Assembly (NCBI GenBank): GCA_002356635.1
Contig: CP023454.1
Location: 1,968,501 to 2,032,500, forward strand
DNA: 64,000 nucleotides
Direction: 5' to 3'
Source: Rhodobacteraceae bacterium QY30
GTDB taxonomy: Bacteria > Pseudomonadota > Alphaproteobacteria > Rhodobacterales > Rhodobacteraceae
Positions 36,283 to 45,830 of this stretch are shown piece by piece (position 1 is the stretch's first letter; each line of letters opens with the position of its first letter). Both the position numbers and the translations under genes were made by a program. The notes below the pieces were generated by a model that was not told where the DNA came from, made no database searches, and saw only the letters and a list, made by a program, of their open reading frames with translations.

Positions 36283-37743
36283 ATGAAGACCAGCGTGTTG
36301 GCTCCTCTTGCCCTGGCCGCGGCCTTGCTGCCGCAGGGCGCCGCCAAGGCCTTCGACACGGTGCGCGGCACCGAGGTTCGCTACCAAAGCTACAATGGAA
36401 TCGAGGAACGCTGCGTGCGGATCGATCCGTTCCCCGGCGGCGATTATGCCAAGAGCGACCTTGAGGACGAAACCCGGCTGTGCAGCCACGATTTCTACGA
36501 CGAAAGCCTGGCCTTGTGCCCCAAGATCTGGTCGACCAGCGCCGCGGTCATCCTTTACGACCTGAAGGGCGGCCCGATGGAGGGCAAGCGGCGGAAGTTC
36601 CAGGAAGATGCCTGCGCCCTGGGCAAGCTGGCCGATCAACTGGCCGGGGATGAACTGGCCCGCCTGAAGATGACGATGAACCGCGCCGAAACCAGCGGCA
36701 CCAACTCGGCCTCGGCGCTGCTTTACTACCATTTCTCGCGGGGACTGGGCTTCACGACGCGCGTTCCCGTCTCGGTCTGGCGCAGCATCGACAAGGAGGT
36801 AATGCTGGGCGAAGTCGCCGAAAGCGGTGTCGAGGCCAGCGCCTATGACAGCCGCCTGAAGAATGTGAATGCCGCCTGGCGGACGCTGGTGCAGGGCATC
36901 AAGGATCCGGCCAGCTACACCGACCCATTCTACGGCACGGCGGACGAGTTCCTGACCGCGGACGGCAAGCAGGTCTACGGCGTCTTCTATCGCAAGTCGG
37001 GGGACTCCTACGGTCCGATCATGAACGCCGAAGGCGACGCGGGCGAGAACGGGGAGGGCTACGAGGGCTTCCGGCGCATCCCGGCCTATGTCGCGCTGAC
37101 GACCGGCGCACCGCTGGAACAGGCCATCGCACGTGGCCTGGCCGAGGGCAGGTATGAGGCCACGGAAGACGAGGACAAGCCTGGCACCATCTCGGCGCCT
37201 CAGATGGCTTTCTGGATGCGCGAACTGTCCGAGACGCTGCTGATCGACTTCATGATGGGGCAGCAGGACCGGCTGTCGAACATCGAATATGTGCCCTACT
37301 GGTACTGGCTGGAAAATGGCCGTGAAAAGCATGTCCGCACCAAGGATGGCAAGCCCGGCGACGGCAAGGTGCCGGCGGATGCGATTTTCCTTCGGCGCAC
37401 CCGCCTGAACGACAACGATGCCGCCGCTCGTGTCCAGTATGACAACTGGACCCGCAAGATGGGCCTGCTGGAGCCGATCCGCCATTTCGATGCGGGGGTC
37501 TACCGGCGCCTGATGGCGCTGGACGCCGATTTCCAGGGGGATGGACCGGCCCGGACCTGGCTGGCGCAAAGCTTCGGTCTGAGCGCCGAGCAAGTCGCCA
37601 TGATCGTCGACAACACCCGCGCGGCGGCGGCGATCCTGCGCGCCACCTGCGAGCGCGGAGAGATGATCTTCGACCTCGACCCCACCGCCTTCCTGGAGAC
37701 AGGCCGTGCCGACGCTGTTCAACAGCCTTGCAGCGGCAGCTAG
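36283..37743 (+). CDS. Secreted protein resembling FAM20-type atypical kinases (tentative)
   Basis: 486 residues from ATG 36283; signal peptide 1-22 ends at AKA. I see several FAM20-like landmarks in order: a segment ASALLYYHFSRGLGF followed by RVPVSVW (residues 143-165), like the family's EIAAFHLDRxLGF-RxPPVV stretch; DFMMGQQDRLSN with D329, like the catalytic GNxDRH; L-N-D377-N378-D379, like the metal-binding DNG; and a C-terminal helical region ending CER. Six or more cysteines suit the periplasm. The gap between the two Asp motifs is longer than in FAM20C. Its 3' end overlaps a secreted phosphoesterase gene by 38 bases. A pseudokinase or unrelated fold cannot be excluded. Confidence 0.45.
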   Translation: MKTSVLAPLALAAALLPQGAAKAFDTVRGTEVRYQSYNGIEERCVRIDPFPGGDYAKSDLEDETRLCSHDFYDESLALCPKIWSTSAAVILYDLKGGPMEGKRRKFQEDACALGKLADQLAGDELARLKMTMNRAETSGTNSASALLYYHFSRGLGFTTRVPVSVWRSIDKEVMLGEVAESGVEASAYDSRLKNVNAAWRTLVQGIKDPASYTDPFYGTADEFLTADGKQVYGVFYRKSGDSYGPIMNAEGDAGENGEGYEGFRRIPAYVALTTGAPLEQAIARGLAEGRYEATEDEDKPGTISAPQMAFWMRELSETLLIDFMMGQQDRLSNIEYVPYWYWLENGREKHVRTKDGKPGDGKVPADAIFLRRTRLNDNDAAARVQYDNWTRKMGLLEPIRHFDAGVYRRLMALDADFQGDGPARTWLAQSFGLSAEQVAMIVDNTRAAAAILRATCERGEMIFDLDPTAFLETGRADAVQQPCSGS

Positions 37744-38701
37744 CCGCGGCCTTGCGGCGCTTTTCGTCCTTGCGGCGCTGACCTTTGCCGCGCCGGCCGA
37801 AACGCTGCGGGTTGCGGTCCTGTCGGACATGAACGGCAGCTACGGCTCGACCCGCTATCAACCCGATGTGCTGGCCGCGGTGCGCCGGGTGGTGGCGACC
37901 GGAACCGATCTGGTCGTTCTGAACGGCGACATGGTGGCCGGCCAGCGCCAACCCCCGCTGGAAGACGCGGCCACCCGTGCCATGTGGGCGTCCTTCCACC
38001 ATGCGGTGACGACTCCGCTGGCCCGTGCCGGAATCGCGGTGGCGCCGGTGCCGGGGAACCATGATGCCTCGGCCCGCCGCGGCTTCGCGGCCGAGCGGCA
38101 GATCTATGCCGACGAATGGGCGGGCCGGAAGCCCGCCGTCAACTGGATCGACGATCGCCACTATCCCTTCCATTACGCCTTCGCCCTGCGCGGAACGCTG
38201 TTCGTCATGCTGGACACTACCAGGGCCGGCCCCCTTCCCCGCGACCAGATCGATTGGCTGTCGGACCTGTTGGCGAACCACCGCTTCCCCACAACCATCA
38301 TCTTTGGCCACATGCCGCTTTGGCCAACGGCCGAGGCCCGCGAGAACGAGATCGTCGCGGACCCGGCTTTGAAAGCGGTTCTGGAGCGGCATGGCGCCGA
38401 TCTGCACGTCTCGGGCCACCACCACATCTTTTACGCGGGGGCGGCGGGCGGTGTGGCCTATGTCACGAACCCGAGCCTTGGCGGCCCGCCCCGCCAGCCG
38501 CTTTGGCCGGGCGCACGGGCGGGGCACGGGTTCACCATGATCGAAGTGGCCGGGGACGGACATGTCACGGTCCGGCCGCTGGCCTCTCCGGGCTTCATGC
38601 AGGCCCCCGGGATCGAGGCCTTGCCCCCAAGTCTGAAGTCGGTGCTTGGCCGTCTGGTCCGGCTGGACCTGGTCCCCGGGTCCCGCGTCTCGGTTCGCTG
38701 A
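37706..38701 (+). CDS. Secreted calcineurin-like metallophosphoesterase
   Basis: 331 residues from GTG 37706, with GGAG 8 or so bases upstream inside the preceding gene. Signal peptide about 1-31 (ends FAAPAET). Metal motifs: LSDMNGSYG (Asp, with Asn where His is more common), LNGDMVAGQ, VPGNHDAS, IFGHMPLW and VSGHHHIFY. The enzyme would hydrolyse phosphoesters in the periplasm. The 38-base overlap with the kinase-like gene implies co-translation and suggests they act on the same target. A simple nutrient phosphatase is the alternative. Confidence 0.85.
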   Translation: MPTLFNSLAAAASRGLAALFVLAALTFAAPAETLRVAVLSDMNGSYGSTRYQPDVLAAVRRVVATGTDLVVLNGDMVAGQRQPPLEDAATRAMWASFHHAVTTPLARAGIAVAPVPGNHDASARRGFAAERQIYADEWAGRKPAVNWIDDRHYPFHYAFALRGTLFVMLDTTRAGPLPRDQIDWLSDLLANHRFPTTIIFGHMPLWPTAEARENEIVADPALKAVLERHGADLHVSGHHHIFYAGAAGGVAYVTNPSLGGPPRQPLWPGARAGHGFTMIEVAGDGHVTVRPLASPGFMQAPGIEALPPSLKSVLGRLVRLDLVPGSRVSVR

Positions 38702-38822
38702 GCGGCAACACCGCCCGCCCGCCAACCGGGGTCAATTCGCCGGATCCCGCCGTCCGGGCCGTCCCGCGCAGGCAAGCGTGAAGGTCCGGCGCGACGAACG
38801 GTCGGCAACAGGCGGCCGCGGC

Positions 38823-40826
38823 TCATTCCTTTTCGGGCGTCAGAGACAGAAGCAGCGTGCCGTCGGTCACCTGGTCGCCCTCGACCACCAGCACCTCGGC
38901 GACGATGCCGTCGCGGGGGGCGGTCAGGACGTGCTCCATCTTCATCGCCTCCAGCACGAACAGCGGATCGCCACGGGATACCGGGGCACCGGCAACGCTT
39001 CGGACCGACCGGACAAGGCCCGGCATCGGCGCGATGACGGTATCGCCGCCCGCGTGCTCTGCCCGCGCCCCAGCCAGCGCGTCGGGCAGGGTCAGGGAAT
39101 GGCTTCGGCCGTCCGCGAAGACCGTGATCCGGCCCGGCTCGACCACCACCGCGGCCGTGAACTGACGGTCCTCCAGCACCACCCGGACCGTACCGTCTTC
39201 CTGGGACAGGGCCGAGAGCGTGACGCTGGCGGTGCCGGTCTTGACCGTGAAGCGGCCTTCCCCCAGATCGGTGACCTGCGCCTCGATCCGCTCCTCTGCG
39301 GTGTCAAGCGCGACATATTGCCGGGCCTCGGTCCAGTGCCGCCAAGCCGTCAGGCAATCCCAGGGATCCTTGCCGCGCGTCTTGCGCAGCACGCCCAGCG
39401 CGCCCAGTGCGGCCAGCGCCAGCACCTCGGGCGTGGGGGAAGACTCGCCCAGCAGCGCGTCAAGATCCCGGGCGATCAGGCCAGTGTCGACATCGCCCCG
39501 CGCAAAACCGCTGTGCCGGGACAGCGCCACCAGGAAATCGCGGTTCGTCACCGCCCCCGTCACCTGGCAGTCCTCAAGCGCCATGCTCAGCATGTTCAGC
39601 GCGGCGGCGCGGGTCGGTCCATGCACGATGACCTTGGCGATCATCGGATCGTACCAGGGGCTGACCACGTCCCCCTGCCGCACACCGGAATCGATGCGGA
39701 CCGGCGCGGGACGGAACATGGTCGCCTCGGGAAAACGCAGATGGTCCAGGCGGCCCGTCGCCGGAAGGAAGCCCCGGGCCACATCCTCGGCGTAAAGCCG
39801 GGCCTCGAAAGCCCAGCCGCGGATCGACAGATCCGCCTGCCGGACCGGCAGGGGCGCGCCCGCGGCGATGCCCAGTTGCAGCTCGACGAAGTCAAGGCCG
39901 GTGATCGCCTCGGACACCGGATGCTCGACCTGCAGGCGGGTGTTCATCTCCATGAACCAGAAGCCATCTTCACGCAGCGGTCCCGAGCCGTCGGCGATGA
40001 ATTCGACCGTCCCCGCACCGACATAGCCGATGGCACAAGCAGCCTCGACCGCCGCCTGCCCCATCGCGGCGCGGACGGCGTCCGGCATCCCCGGTGCCGG
40101 GGCTTCCTCGATGACCTTCTGGTGGCGGCGCTGAAGCGAGCAGTCCCGTTCGAACAGGTGCACCACATGGCCATGCCGGTCGCCGAAGACCTGGATCTCG
40201 ATATGGCGGGGACGTGGCACGAACTTCTCGATCAGGCAGACGGGATCGCCGAAGCTTGCCATCCCCTCGCGCTGCGCGCCTTCCAGCGCCTCGACGAAGG
40301 CGGCGGGGCTGTCGACACGACGCATGCCCTTGCCGCCGCCGCCCGCCCGCGCCTTGATCAGAACGGGATAGCCGATCCGGTCCGCCTCGGCCGCAAGGAA
40401 GGCGGGATCCTGATTGGCGCCGTGGTAGCCCGGCACCACTGGCACACCGGCTGCGGCCATCCGCTCTTTCGCGGCGTCCTTCAGGCCCATGGCACGGATC
40501 GCCGCCGGGGGCGGACCGATGAAGACCAGACCCGCGGACGCGACGGCCTCGGCAAAATCGGCGTTCTCGGACAGGAAGCCGTAGCCGGGATGGATGGCCT
40601 CGGCACCGGTGGCCAGCGCCGCCTCGATGATCCGCGCGCCCTGGAGATAGCTTTCCGCCACGGGCGCCGGGCCGATACGGATGGCTTCGTCGGCCATGGC
40701 GACATGGCGGGCGTCCGCGTCGGCGTCCGAATGGACGGCCACGGTGCGGATCCCCAGCCGCCGCGCCGTGGTCATGACGCGGCAGGCAATCTCGCCGCGG
40801 TTCGCGATCAGGATCTTGTGGAACAT
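38823..40826 (-). CDS. mccA: 3-methylcrotonyl-CoA carboxylase, biotin carboxylase/biotin carrier subunit
   Basis: 667 residues from ATG 40826, chosen because GGGG lies 6 bases ahead; ATG 40832 directly abuts that site. Domains: biotin carboxylase (ILIANRGEIACRV; ATP-grasp loop AGGGGKGMRRV), a linker, then the biotinyl domain with the lysine in EAMKMEHVL near the C-terminus. With MccB it carboxylates 3-methylcrotonyl-CoA in leucine breakdown. It is the last gene of ivd-mccB-mccA. Propionyl- or geranyl-CoA carboxylase alpha is less likely given the ivd neighbour. Confidence 0.9.
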   Translation of the reverse strand: MFHKILIANRGEIACRVMTTARRLGIRTVAVHSDADADARHVAMADEAIRIGPAPVAESYLQGARIIEAALATGAEAIHPGYGFLSENADFAEAVASAGLVFIGPPPAAIRAMGLKDAAKERMAAAGVPVVPGYHGANQDPAFLAAEADRIGYPVLIKARAGGGGKGMRRVDSPAAFVEALEGAQREGMASFGDPVCLIEKFVPRPRHIEIQVFGDRHGHVVHLFERDCSLQRRHQKVIEEAPAPGMPDAVRAAMGQAAVEAACAIGYVGAGTVEFIADGSGPLREDGFWFMEMNTRLQVEHPVSEAITGLDFVELQLGIAAGAPLPVRQADLSIRGWAFEARLYAEDVARGFLPATGRLDHLRFPEATMFRPAPVRIDSGVRQGDVVSPWYDPMIAKVIVHGPTRAAALNMLSMALEDCQVTGAVTNRDFLVALSRHSGFARGDVDTGLIARDLDALLGESSPTPEVLALAALGALGVLRKTRGKDPWDCLTAWRHWTEARQYVALDTAEERIEAQVTDLGEGRFTVKTGTASVTLSALSQEDGTVRVVLEDRQFTAAVVVEPGRITVFADGRSHSLTLPDALAGARAEHAGGDTVIAPMPGLVRSVRSVAGAPVSRGDPLFVLEAMKMEHVLTAPRDGIVAEVLVVEGDQVTDGTLLLSLTPEKE

Positions 40827-40835
40827 CGCCATCCC

Positions 40836-42443
40836 CTACATCCGGAACAGGCCAAAGCGCGTGTCCTCGATGGGCGCGTTCAGTGCGGCCGAAAGCGACA
40901 GCGCCAGCACGTCGCGGGTCTTGCGCGGGTCGATGATCCCGTCGTCCCAAAGCCGGGCCGAGGCGTAAAGCGGATGCGCCTGGCGCTCGAACATCTCGAT
41001 CGTCGGGCGCTTGAACGCGGCCTCCTCCTCGGCGGTCCAGGTCTGGCCCGCGCGTTCAATGGCTTCGCGGCGCACCGTCGCCAGCACCCCCGCCGCCTGT
41101 TCGCCCCCCATGACGCCAATGCGCGCATTGGGCCAGGTCCACAGGAACCGCGGGCTGTAGGCGCGGCCGCACATGCCGTAATTCCCAGCCCCGAAAGAAC
41201 CGCCAACCAGCACGGTGATCTTCGGGACGCGGGTGGTGGCAACCGCCGTCACCAGCTTCGCGCCATCCTTGGCGATGCCGCCCGCCTCGTATCTGCGGCC
41301 GACCATGAAGCCGGTGATGTTCTGCAAGAACACCAGCGGGATCTTCCGTTGCGCGCAGAGTTCGACGAAATGCGCGCCCTTCAGCGCGCTTTCCGAAAAC
41401 AGCACCCCGTTGTTGCCAAGGATGCCCACGGGCATTCCCATCACATGGGCAAAGCCGCAGACCAGCGTCGTGCCATAGCGGGCCTTGAATTCATCCAGGC
41501 GGGAGCCGTCGACGATCCGGGCGATCACCTCGCGGATGTCGTAGGGGGTGCGAAGATCGGGCGGCACCAGCCCGAGGATTTCCGCGGGGTCGTAAAGCGG
41601 CGGCTCGGCGGCAGACAGTTCCGGCGGCCGGGGCTTTGTCAGGTTCAGGTTGGCCACCGCCCGCCGGGCCAGCGCCAGCGCATGGGCGTCATCGTCAGCA
41701 AGATAATCGGCCACCCCGGACAGACGGGTGTGCACGTCGCCGCCGCCCAGATCCTCGGCACTCACCACCTCGCCCGTCGCGGCCTTGACCAGCGGCGGCC
41801 CGGCCAGGAAGATCGTGCCCTGGTCCTTGACGATGATCGTGATGTCCGACATGGCGGGCACATAGGCGCCGCCCGCGGTGCAGGATCCCATCACCACCGC
41901 GATCTGCGGGATGCCCCGGGCCGACATGTTCGCCTGATTGTAGAAGATGCGGCCGAAGTGGTCCCGGTCCGGGAAGACGTCGTCCTGGCTGGGCAGGTTG
42001 GCCCCGCCGCTGTCGACCAGATAGACGCAAGGCAGACGGTTTTGTTCGGCAATCTCCTGCGCGCGCAGGTGTTTCTTGACCGTCATCGGATAATAGGTGC
42101 CGCCCTTCACGGTGGCATCGTTGCAGACGATCATCACCTCTCTCCCCGAGACGCGGCCGATCCCCGCGATCAGGCCGGCCGATGGACTGTCGCCGTCGTA
42201 AAGGTCATGGGCGGCGAACATCCCGATCTCGAGGAAGGGCGAGCCGGGGTCTAGCAGCCGCGCCACCCGTTCACGCGGCAGGATCTTGCCCCGGCCGACG
42301 TGGCGTTCCCGCGCCGTCGCGCCACCGCCGGCAGCGGCGCGAGCGGCGGCCTCGTGCACCAGTGCCATCGCCGCCTCATGTGCGGCACGGTTGGCCGCGA
42401 AACCGTCCGACCGGGGCGAAATCAGGGATTGCAGGACCGCCAT
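40836..42443 (-). CDS. mccB: 3-methylcrotonyl-CoA carboxylase, carboxyltransferase subunit
   Basis: 535 residues, the typical MccB length. Crotonase-fold halves carry [14 protein letters not shown]-like and [15 protein letters not shown] motifs, then [17 protein letters not shown] in the C half. It transfers carboxyl from biotin to the gamma carbon of 3-methylcrotonyl-CoA. Its ATG shares one base with the ivd stop (TGATG), implying translational coupling, and mccA follows after a short gap. Confidence 0.93.
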   Translation of the reverse strand: MAVLQSLISPRSDGFAANRAAHEAAMALVHEAAARAAAGGGATARERHVGRGKILPRERVARLLDPGSPFLEIGMFAAHDLYDGDSPSAGLIAGIGRVSGREVMIVCNDATVKGGTYYPMTVKKHLRAQEIAEQNRLPCVYLVDSGGANLPSQDDVFPDRDHFGRIFYNQANMSARGIPQIAVVMGSCTAGGAYVPAMSDITIIVKDQGTIFLAGPPLVKAATGEVVSAEDLGGGDVHTRLSGVADYLADDDAHALALARRAVANLNLTKPRPPELSAAEPPLYDPAEILGLVPPDLRTPYDIREVIARIVDGSRLDEFKARYGTTLVCGFAHVMGMPVGILGNNGVLFSESALKGAHFVELCAQRKIPLVFLQNITGFMVGRRYEAGGIAKDGAKLVTAVATTRVPKITVLVGGSFGAGNYGMCGRAYSPRFLWTWPNARIGVMGGEQAAGVLATVRREAIERAGQTWTAEEEAAFKRPTIEMFERQAHPLYASARLWDDGIIDPRKTRDVLALSLSAALNAPIEDTRFGLFRM

Positions 42444-43606
42444 CAGACCATCGCCTCCAGCATCTGGCGCCCGATCAGCATTCGCCGGATCTCGGACGTT
42501 CCCGCGCCGATTTCCATCAGCTTGGCATCGCGGAACAGGCGGCTGACGGGACTGTCGTTCATGAAGCCCGCGCCCCCCATCGCCTGCACGGCCTGATGCG
42601 CCACCACCATGGCCTCCTCGCTGGCATAAAGCACGCAGGCGGCGGCGTCCTGCCGGGTGACGGCGCCCCGGTCGCAGGCCCTGGCGACCGCATAGACATA
42701 GGCGCGGGCCGAATTCAGCTTGGTATACATGTCGGCGATCTTGCCCTGCATCAGCTGGAACTGTCCGATGCTTTGTCCGAACTGCTTGCGGCTGACCATA
42801 TAGGGCATGATCTCGTCCAGGCAGGCGGCCATGATCCCGGTGCCGATGCCCGACAGGACGACCCGTTCGTAATCAAGCCCCGACATCAGCACCCGCACAC
42901 CCAGGCCTTCGCCGCCCAGGATGTTTTCAACGGGCACCTCGACGTTCTCGAACACCAGCTCGACCGTGTTGGAGCCGCGCATCCCCAGTTTGTCGAAGTG
43001 CCGGGACTGCGAGAATCCCGGCATCGTCTTCTCGATCAGGAAGGCGGTGATGCCCTTCGAGCCGGCGCCCGGATCGGTCTTGGCATAGACGACCAGGGTA
43101 TTGGCCTCACCGCCGTTGGTGATCCAGTACTTGTTGCCATTCAGGACGAAACGACCGTCGCGGCGTTCGGCCCGAAGCGTCATGCCGACCACATCCGATC
43201 CGGCGCCCGCCTCGGACATGGCCAGCGCGCCGACATGGTCGCCGCTGATCAGCTTCGGCAGGTATTTGCGTTTCTGCGCTTCCGTGCCGTTCAGAGCGAT
43301 CTGGTTGACGCAAAGATTGGAATGCGCCCCGTAACTCAGCGCGACCGAGGCCGAGGCGCGCGCGATCTCCTCGACCGCGACGACATGGGCCAGGTAACCC
43401 AAGCCCGCGCCGCCGTGTTCCTCGGGGACCGTGATGCCCAAAAGCCCCAGCGCCCCCATTTCGGGCCACAACGCGGCGGGAAATTCGTTCTGCCGGTCAA
43501 TCTGCTGCGCCAGCGGTTTCACGCGGCTCTGCGCCCAGCCGTGGACCATCTCGCGAAGCGCGTGCACATCATCGCCCAGATCGAAGGTCATCGAAGCATT
43601 GAACAT
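42443..43606 (-). CDS. ivd: Isovaleryl-CoA dehydrogenase
   Basis: 387 residues from ATG 43606, with a strong GAGGAA site. ACAD motifs: [13 protein letters not shown] (FAD/substrate loop) and [11 protein letters not shown]. The catalytic glutamate sits in the IVD-specific position, [11 protein letters not shown], rather than near the C-terminus as in most acyl-CoA dehydrogenases. It oxidises isovaleryl-CoA and passes electrons to ETF. First gene of the leucine operon. No methylglutaconyl-CoA hydratase or HMG-CoA lyase gene is attached. Confidence 0.93.
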   Translation of the reverse strand: MFNASMTFDLGDDVHALREMVHGWAQSRVKPLAQQIDRQNEFPAALWPEMGALGLLGITVPEEHGGAGLGYLAHVVAVEEIARASASVALSYGAHSNLCVNQIALNGTEAQKRKYLPKLISGDHVGALAMSEAGAGSDVVGMTLRAERRDGRFVLNGNKYWITNGGEANTLVVYAKTDPGAGSKGITAFLIEKTMPGFSQSRHFDKLGMRGSNTVELVFENVEVPVENILGGEGLGVRVLMSGLDYERVVLSGIGTGIMAACLDEIMPYMVSRKQFGQSIGQFQLMQGKIADMYTKLNSARAYVYAVARACDRGAVTRQDAAACVLYASEEAMVVAHQAVQAMGGAGFMNDSPVSRLFRDAKLMEIGAGTSEIRRMLIGRQMLEAMV

Positions 43607-43928
43607 TTCCGCTTCCTCCTGCTTTCCGTCCGACGACGGGTCCGGCCCTGGTGATTGTTGCACGAAGACGCCTGCAATGCCCAAGGTATTCCTCGGCCTT
43701 TCCTCCGCCCAGACCGGCATTCGCCCTGTCCGGCGCGCCCAAGAAATATTTGTAACAGCTTCCTGACCGCCGAAAGATTCTTGACAGATTTCCGGGTGTG
43801 GCGAAGCCTGTGAAAAAACACAGGGAGATGACTCGTTCCATGATGAACCCGGTCCACGCATGGTCGCGTGCCCGGGCTGTGCGGATGGCACAGCCGAAGG
43901 CCGCGTCGCACCAGCAGGGAGAGCGGTG
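43607..43928. promoter_or_regulatory. Divergent promoter region between leucine operon and TRAP importer
   Basis: 322 bases with no gene. It contains an AT-richer core (43741-43790) with GAAATATTTGTAAC and a good -35 box TTGACA at 43781-43786 facing the TRAP genes, but no clear -10 at standard spacing. AAACACAGGGAG (43816-43827) and AGGGAGAGC just before ATG 43929 look like ribosome or leader elements. The region must carry promoters for both directions. Confidence 0.5.
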
Positions 43929-44435
43929 ATGCACCCCCTCCTCGTCTCGTTCGTGCGCACCGTCGATACGGTGAACTACCGCATCGGGCGAATGTCCATG
44001 TATCTGCTGTTCGTCCTGTCCGGCGTGCTGCTGTGGTCGATCATCGCCAAGGCCTTCGGCCGGCCGCCGCTGTGGACGCAGGAAATGGCGCAGTTCACCA
44101 TGGTCGCCTATTTCGTCCTGGGCGGCGCCTATTCGCTGCAACTGGGCGCCAACGTGCGGATGGACCTGCTCTATGGTCGCTGGACGGCCTATCGCCGCGC
44201 CGCGGTCGATATCGTCACGGTCTTTGCCATGATCTTCTTCCTGGGCGTCATCCTGTGGGGCGGGATCGAAAGCACTGTCTACGCCTTCGAGATCGGCGAG
44301 CGGTCGCGGTCGGTCTGGCGGCCCTACCTGGCGCCGATCAAGATCGTCATCTGCATCGGGGCCTTCCTGATGATCCTGCAAAGCGTCGCCTTCCTGATCC
44401 GCGACATTGCCTATCTGCGCGGTGAGGAAATCTGA
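43929..44435 (+). CDS. TRAP transporter small permease (DctQ)
   Basis: 168 residues from ATG 43929, with AGGGAGAG upstream. Four membrane helices; W-T-Q-E-M-A-Q-F near residue 52 and [13 protein letters not shown] near residue 76 are DctQ features. It forms the membrane complex with the large permease, whose ATG overlaps its stop by one base. Confidence 0.9.
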   Translation: MHPLLVSFVRTVDTVNYRIGRMSMYLLFVLSGVLLWSIIAKAFGRPPLWTQEMAQFTMVAYFVLGGAYSLQLGANVRMDLLYGRWTAYRRAAVDIVTVFAMIFFLGVILWGGIESTVYAFEIGERSRSVWRPYLAPIKIVICIGAFLMILQSVAFLIRDIAYLRGEEI

Positions 44436-45778
44436 TGGATTACAACTATATCGCCATTGTCATGTTCACCGGCATGGTCGCGCTGCTTCTGACCGGGCAG
44501 CGCGTGTTTGCGGTGATCGGCTTTGTCGGCGCGCTGGCGGGCATTCTGCTTTGGGGCACCGGCGGTTCGGCCATTCCCTTCACCAGCACGATCAAGCTGA
44601 TGAACTGGTATCCGATGCTGACGCTGCCGATGTTCGTCTGGATGGGCTACGTCATGTCGGAAACCCGGATGGCGGATGACCTTTACCGGATGTTCCACAT
44701 CTGGTTCGGGCCGATCCCCGGGGGCCTGGCCATCGGCACGGTGCTTCTGATGGTGCTGATTTCGGCGATGAACGGGCTTTCGGTCGCGGGTCTGGCCATC
44801 GGCGCGACCATCGCACTGCCCGAGATGCTGAAACGCGGCTATGACAAGGTGATGATTACCGGCGTCATCCAGGGCGGTGCGAGTCTGGGCATCCTGGTGC
44901 CGCCCTCGGTCGTGCTGGTGCTTTACGCGATGATCGCGCGCCAACCGGTCGGGCAGCTGTGGCTGGCGGGGGTGCTTCCGGGCCTTCTGATGGCGGGGAT
45001 CTTCATCCTTTACGTCGTCTTCCGCTGCGGCGCCAATCCCGCCCTTGGCCCGGCCCTTTCCCGCGAGGAACGCGCCGCCATCACCTGGAGCGACCGGTTG
45101 CAGCTGCTGCGCGCCGGGGCCATGCCGGTCATCATCTTCGCCGCGATGATGGGGCCCTTCATCTACGGTTACGCCAGCCTGGTCGAATCCTCGGTCATCG
45201 GCGCAGCGATCTCGACCCTGGTCGCCCTGGTTCGCGGCCGGATGACGAAGGGCGTCTTCGAAACCTGCATGACCCAGACCCTGGGTGTGTCGTGCATGTT
45301 CATGTGGATCCTGCTGGCGGCCCTGGCCTTCGGCGCGGTGTTCGACGGGCTGGGCGCGGTCAAGGCGATCGAGAACCTGTTTCTGCAGGACATGGGCCTG
45401 TCACCCTGGACGATCCTGGTCCTGATGCAGCTGTCGTTCCTGGTCATGGGGATGTTCCTGGATGACACCGCCATGCTGGTCATCGTTGCGCCGCTCTACA
45501 TTCCGCTGGTGGCGAAGCTGGACCTGGGCATGGCGCCGGGCGATGCCCTGATCTGGTACGGGGTGCTTTACACCATCACCTGCCAGATCGCCTACATGAC
45601 GCCACCTTTCGGCTACAACCTTTTCCTGATGCGCGCGATGGCGCCCGATCACGTCACGCTGTCGGACATCTACCGGTCGATCTTCCCGATCGTCGGGCTG
45701 ATGATCCTGACGCTGATCATCGTCATGATCTTCCCCGAGATCGCGCTTTGGCTGCCCCACCAGGTCTACGGAAACTGA
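44435..45778 (+). CDS. TRAP transporter large permease (DctM)
   Basis: 447 residues with about 12 membrane helices. It carries the DctM features MNGLSVAGLAIGATIALPEMLKRG-type loop near residue 110 and the sodium-site region ASLGILVPPSVVLVLYAM. The transporter uses a sodium gradient to import carboxylated solutes delivered by the binding protein at 45831. Confidence 0.93.
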   Translation: MDYNYIAIVMFTGMVALLLTGQRVFAVIGFVGALAGILLWGTGGSAIPFTSTIKLMNWYPMLTLPMFVWMGYVMSETRMADDLYRMFHIWFGPIPGGLAIGTVLLMVLISAMNGLSVAGLAIGATIALPEMLKRGYDKVMITGVIQGGASLGILVPPSVVLVLYAMIARQPVGQLWLAGVLPGLLMAGIFILYVVFRCGANPALGPALSREERAAITWSDRLQLLRAGAMPVIIFAAMMGPFIYGYASLVESSVIGAAISTLVALVRGRMTKGVFETCMTQTLGVSCMFMWILLAALAFGAVFDGLGAVKAIENLFLQDMGLSPWTILVLMQLSFLVMGMFLDDTAMLVIVAPLYIPLVAKLDLGMAPGDALIWYGVLYTITCQIAYMTPPFGYNLFLMRAMAPDHVTLSDIYRSIFPIVGLMILTLIIVMIFPEIALWLPHQVYGN

Positions 45779-45830
45779 AACCCACGCGGGGCAGACGAAA
45801 CCGCCCCCATCATCAACAACGGAGGTCACG

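Noticed and set aside
38646-42254. A 1202-codon open frame on the plus strand over mccA and mccB
   Set aside because: Shadow of two clear enzymes; no start context, no motifs, His/Arg-rich low-order sequence.
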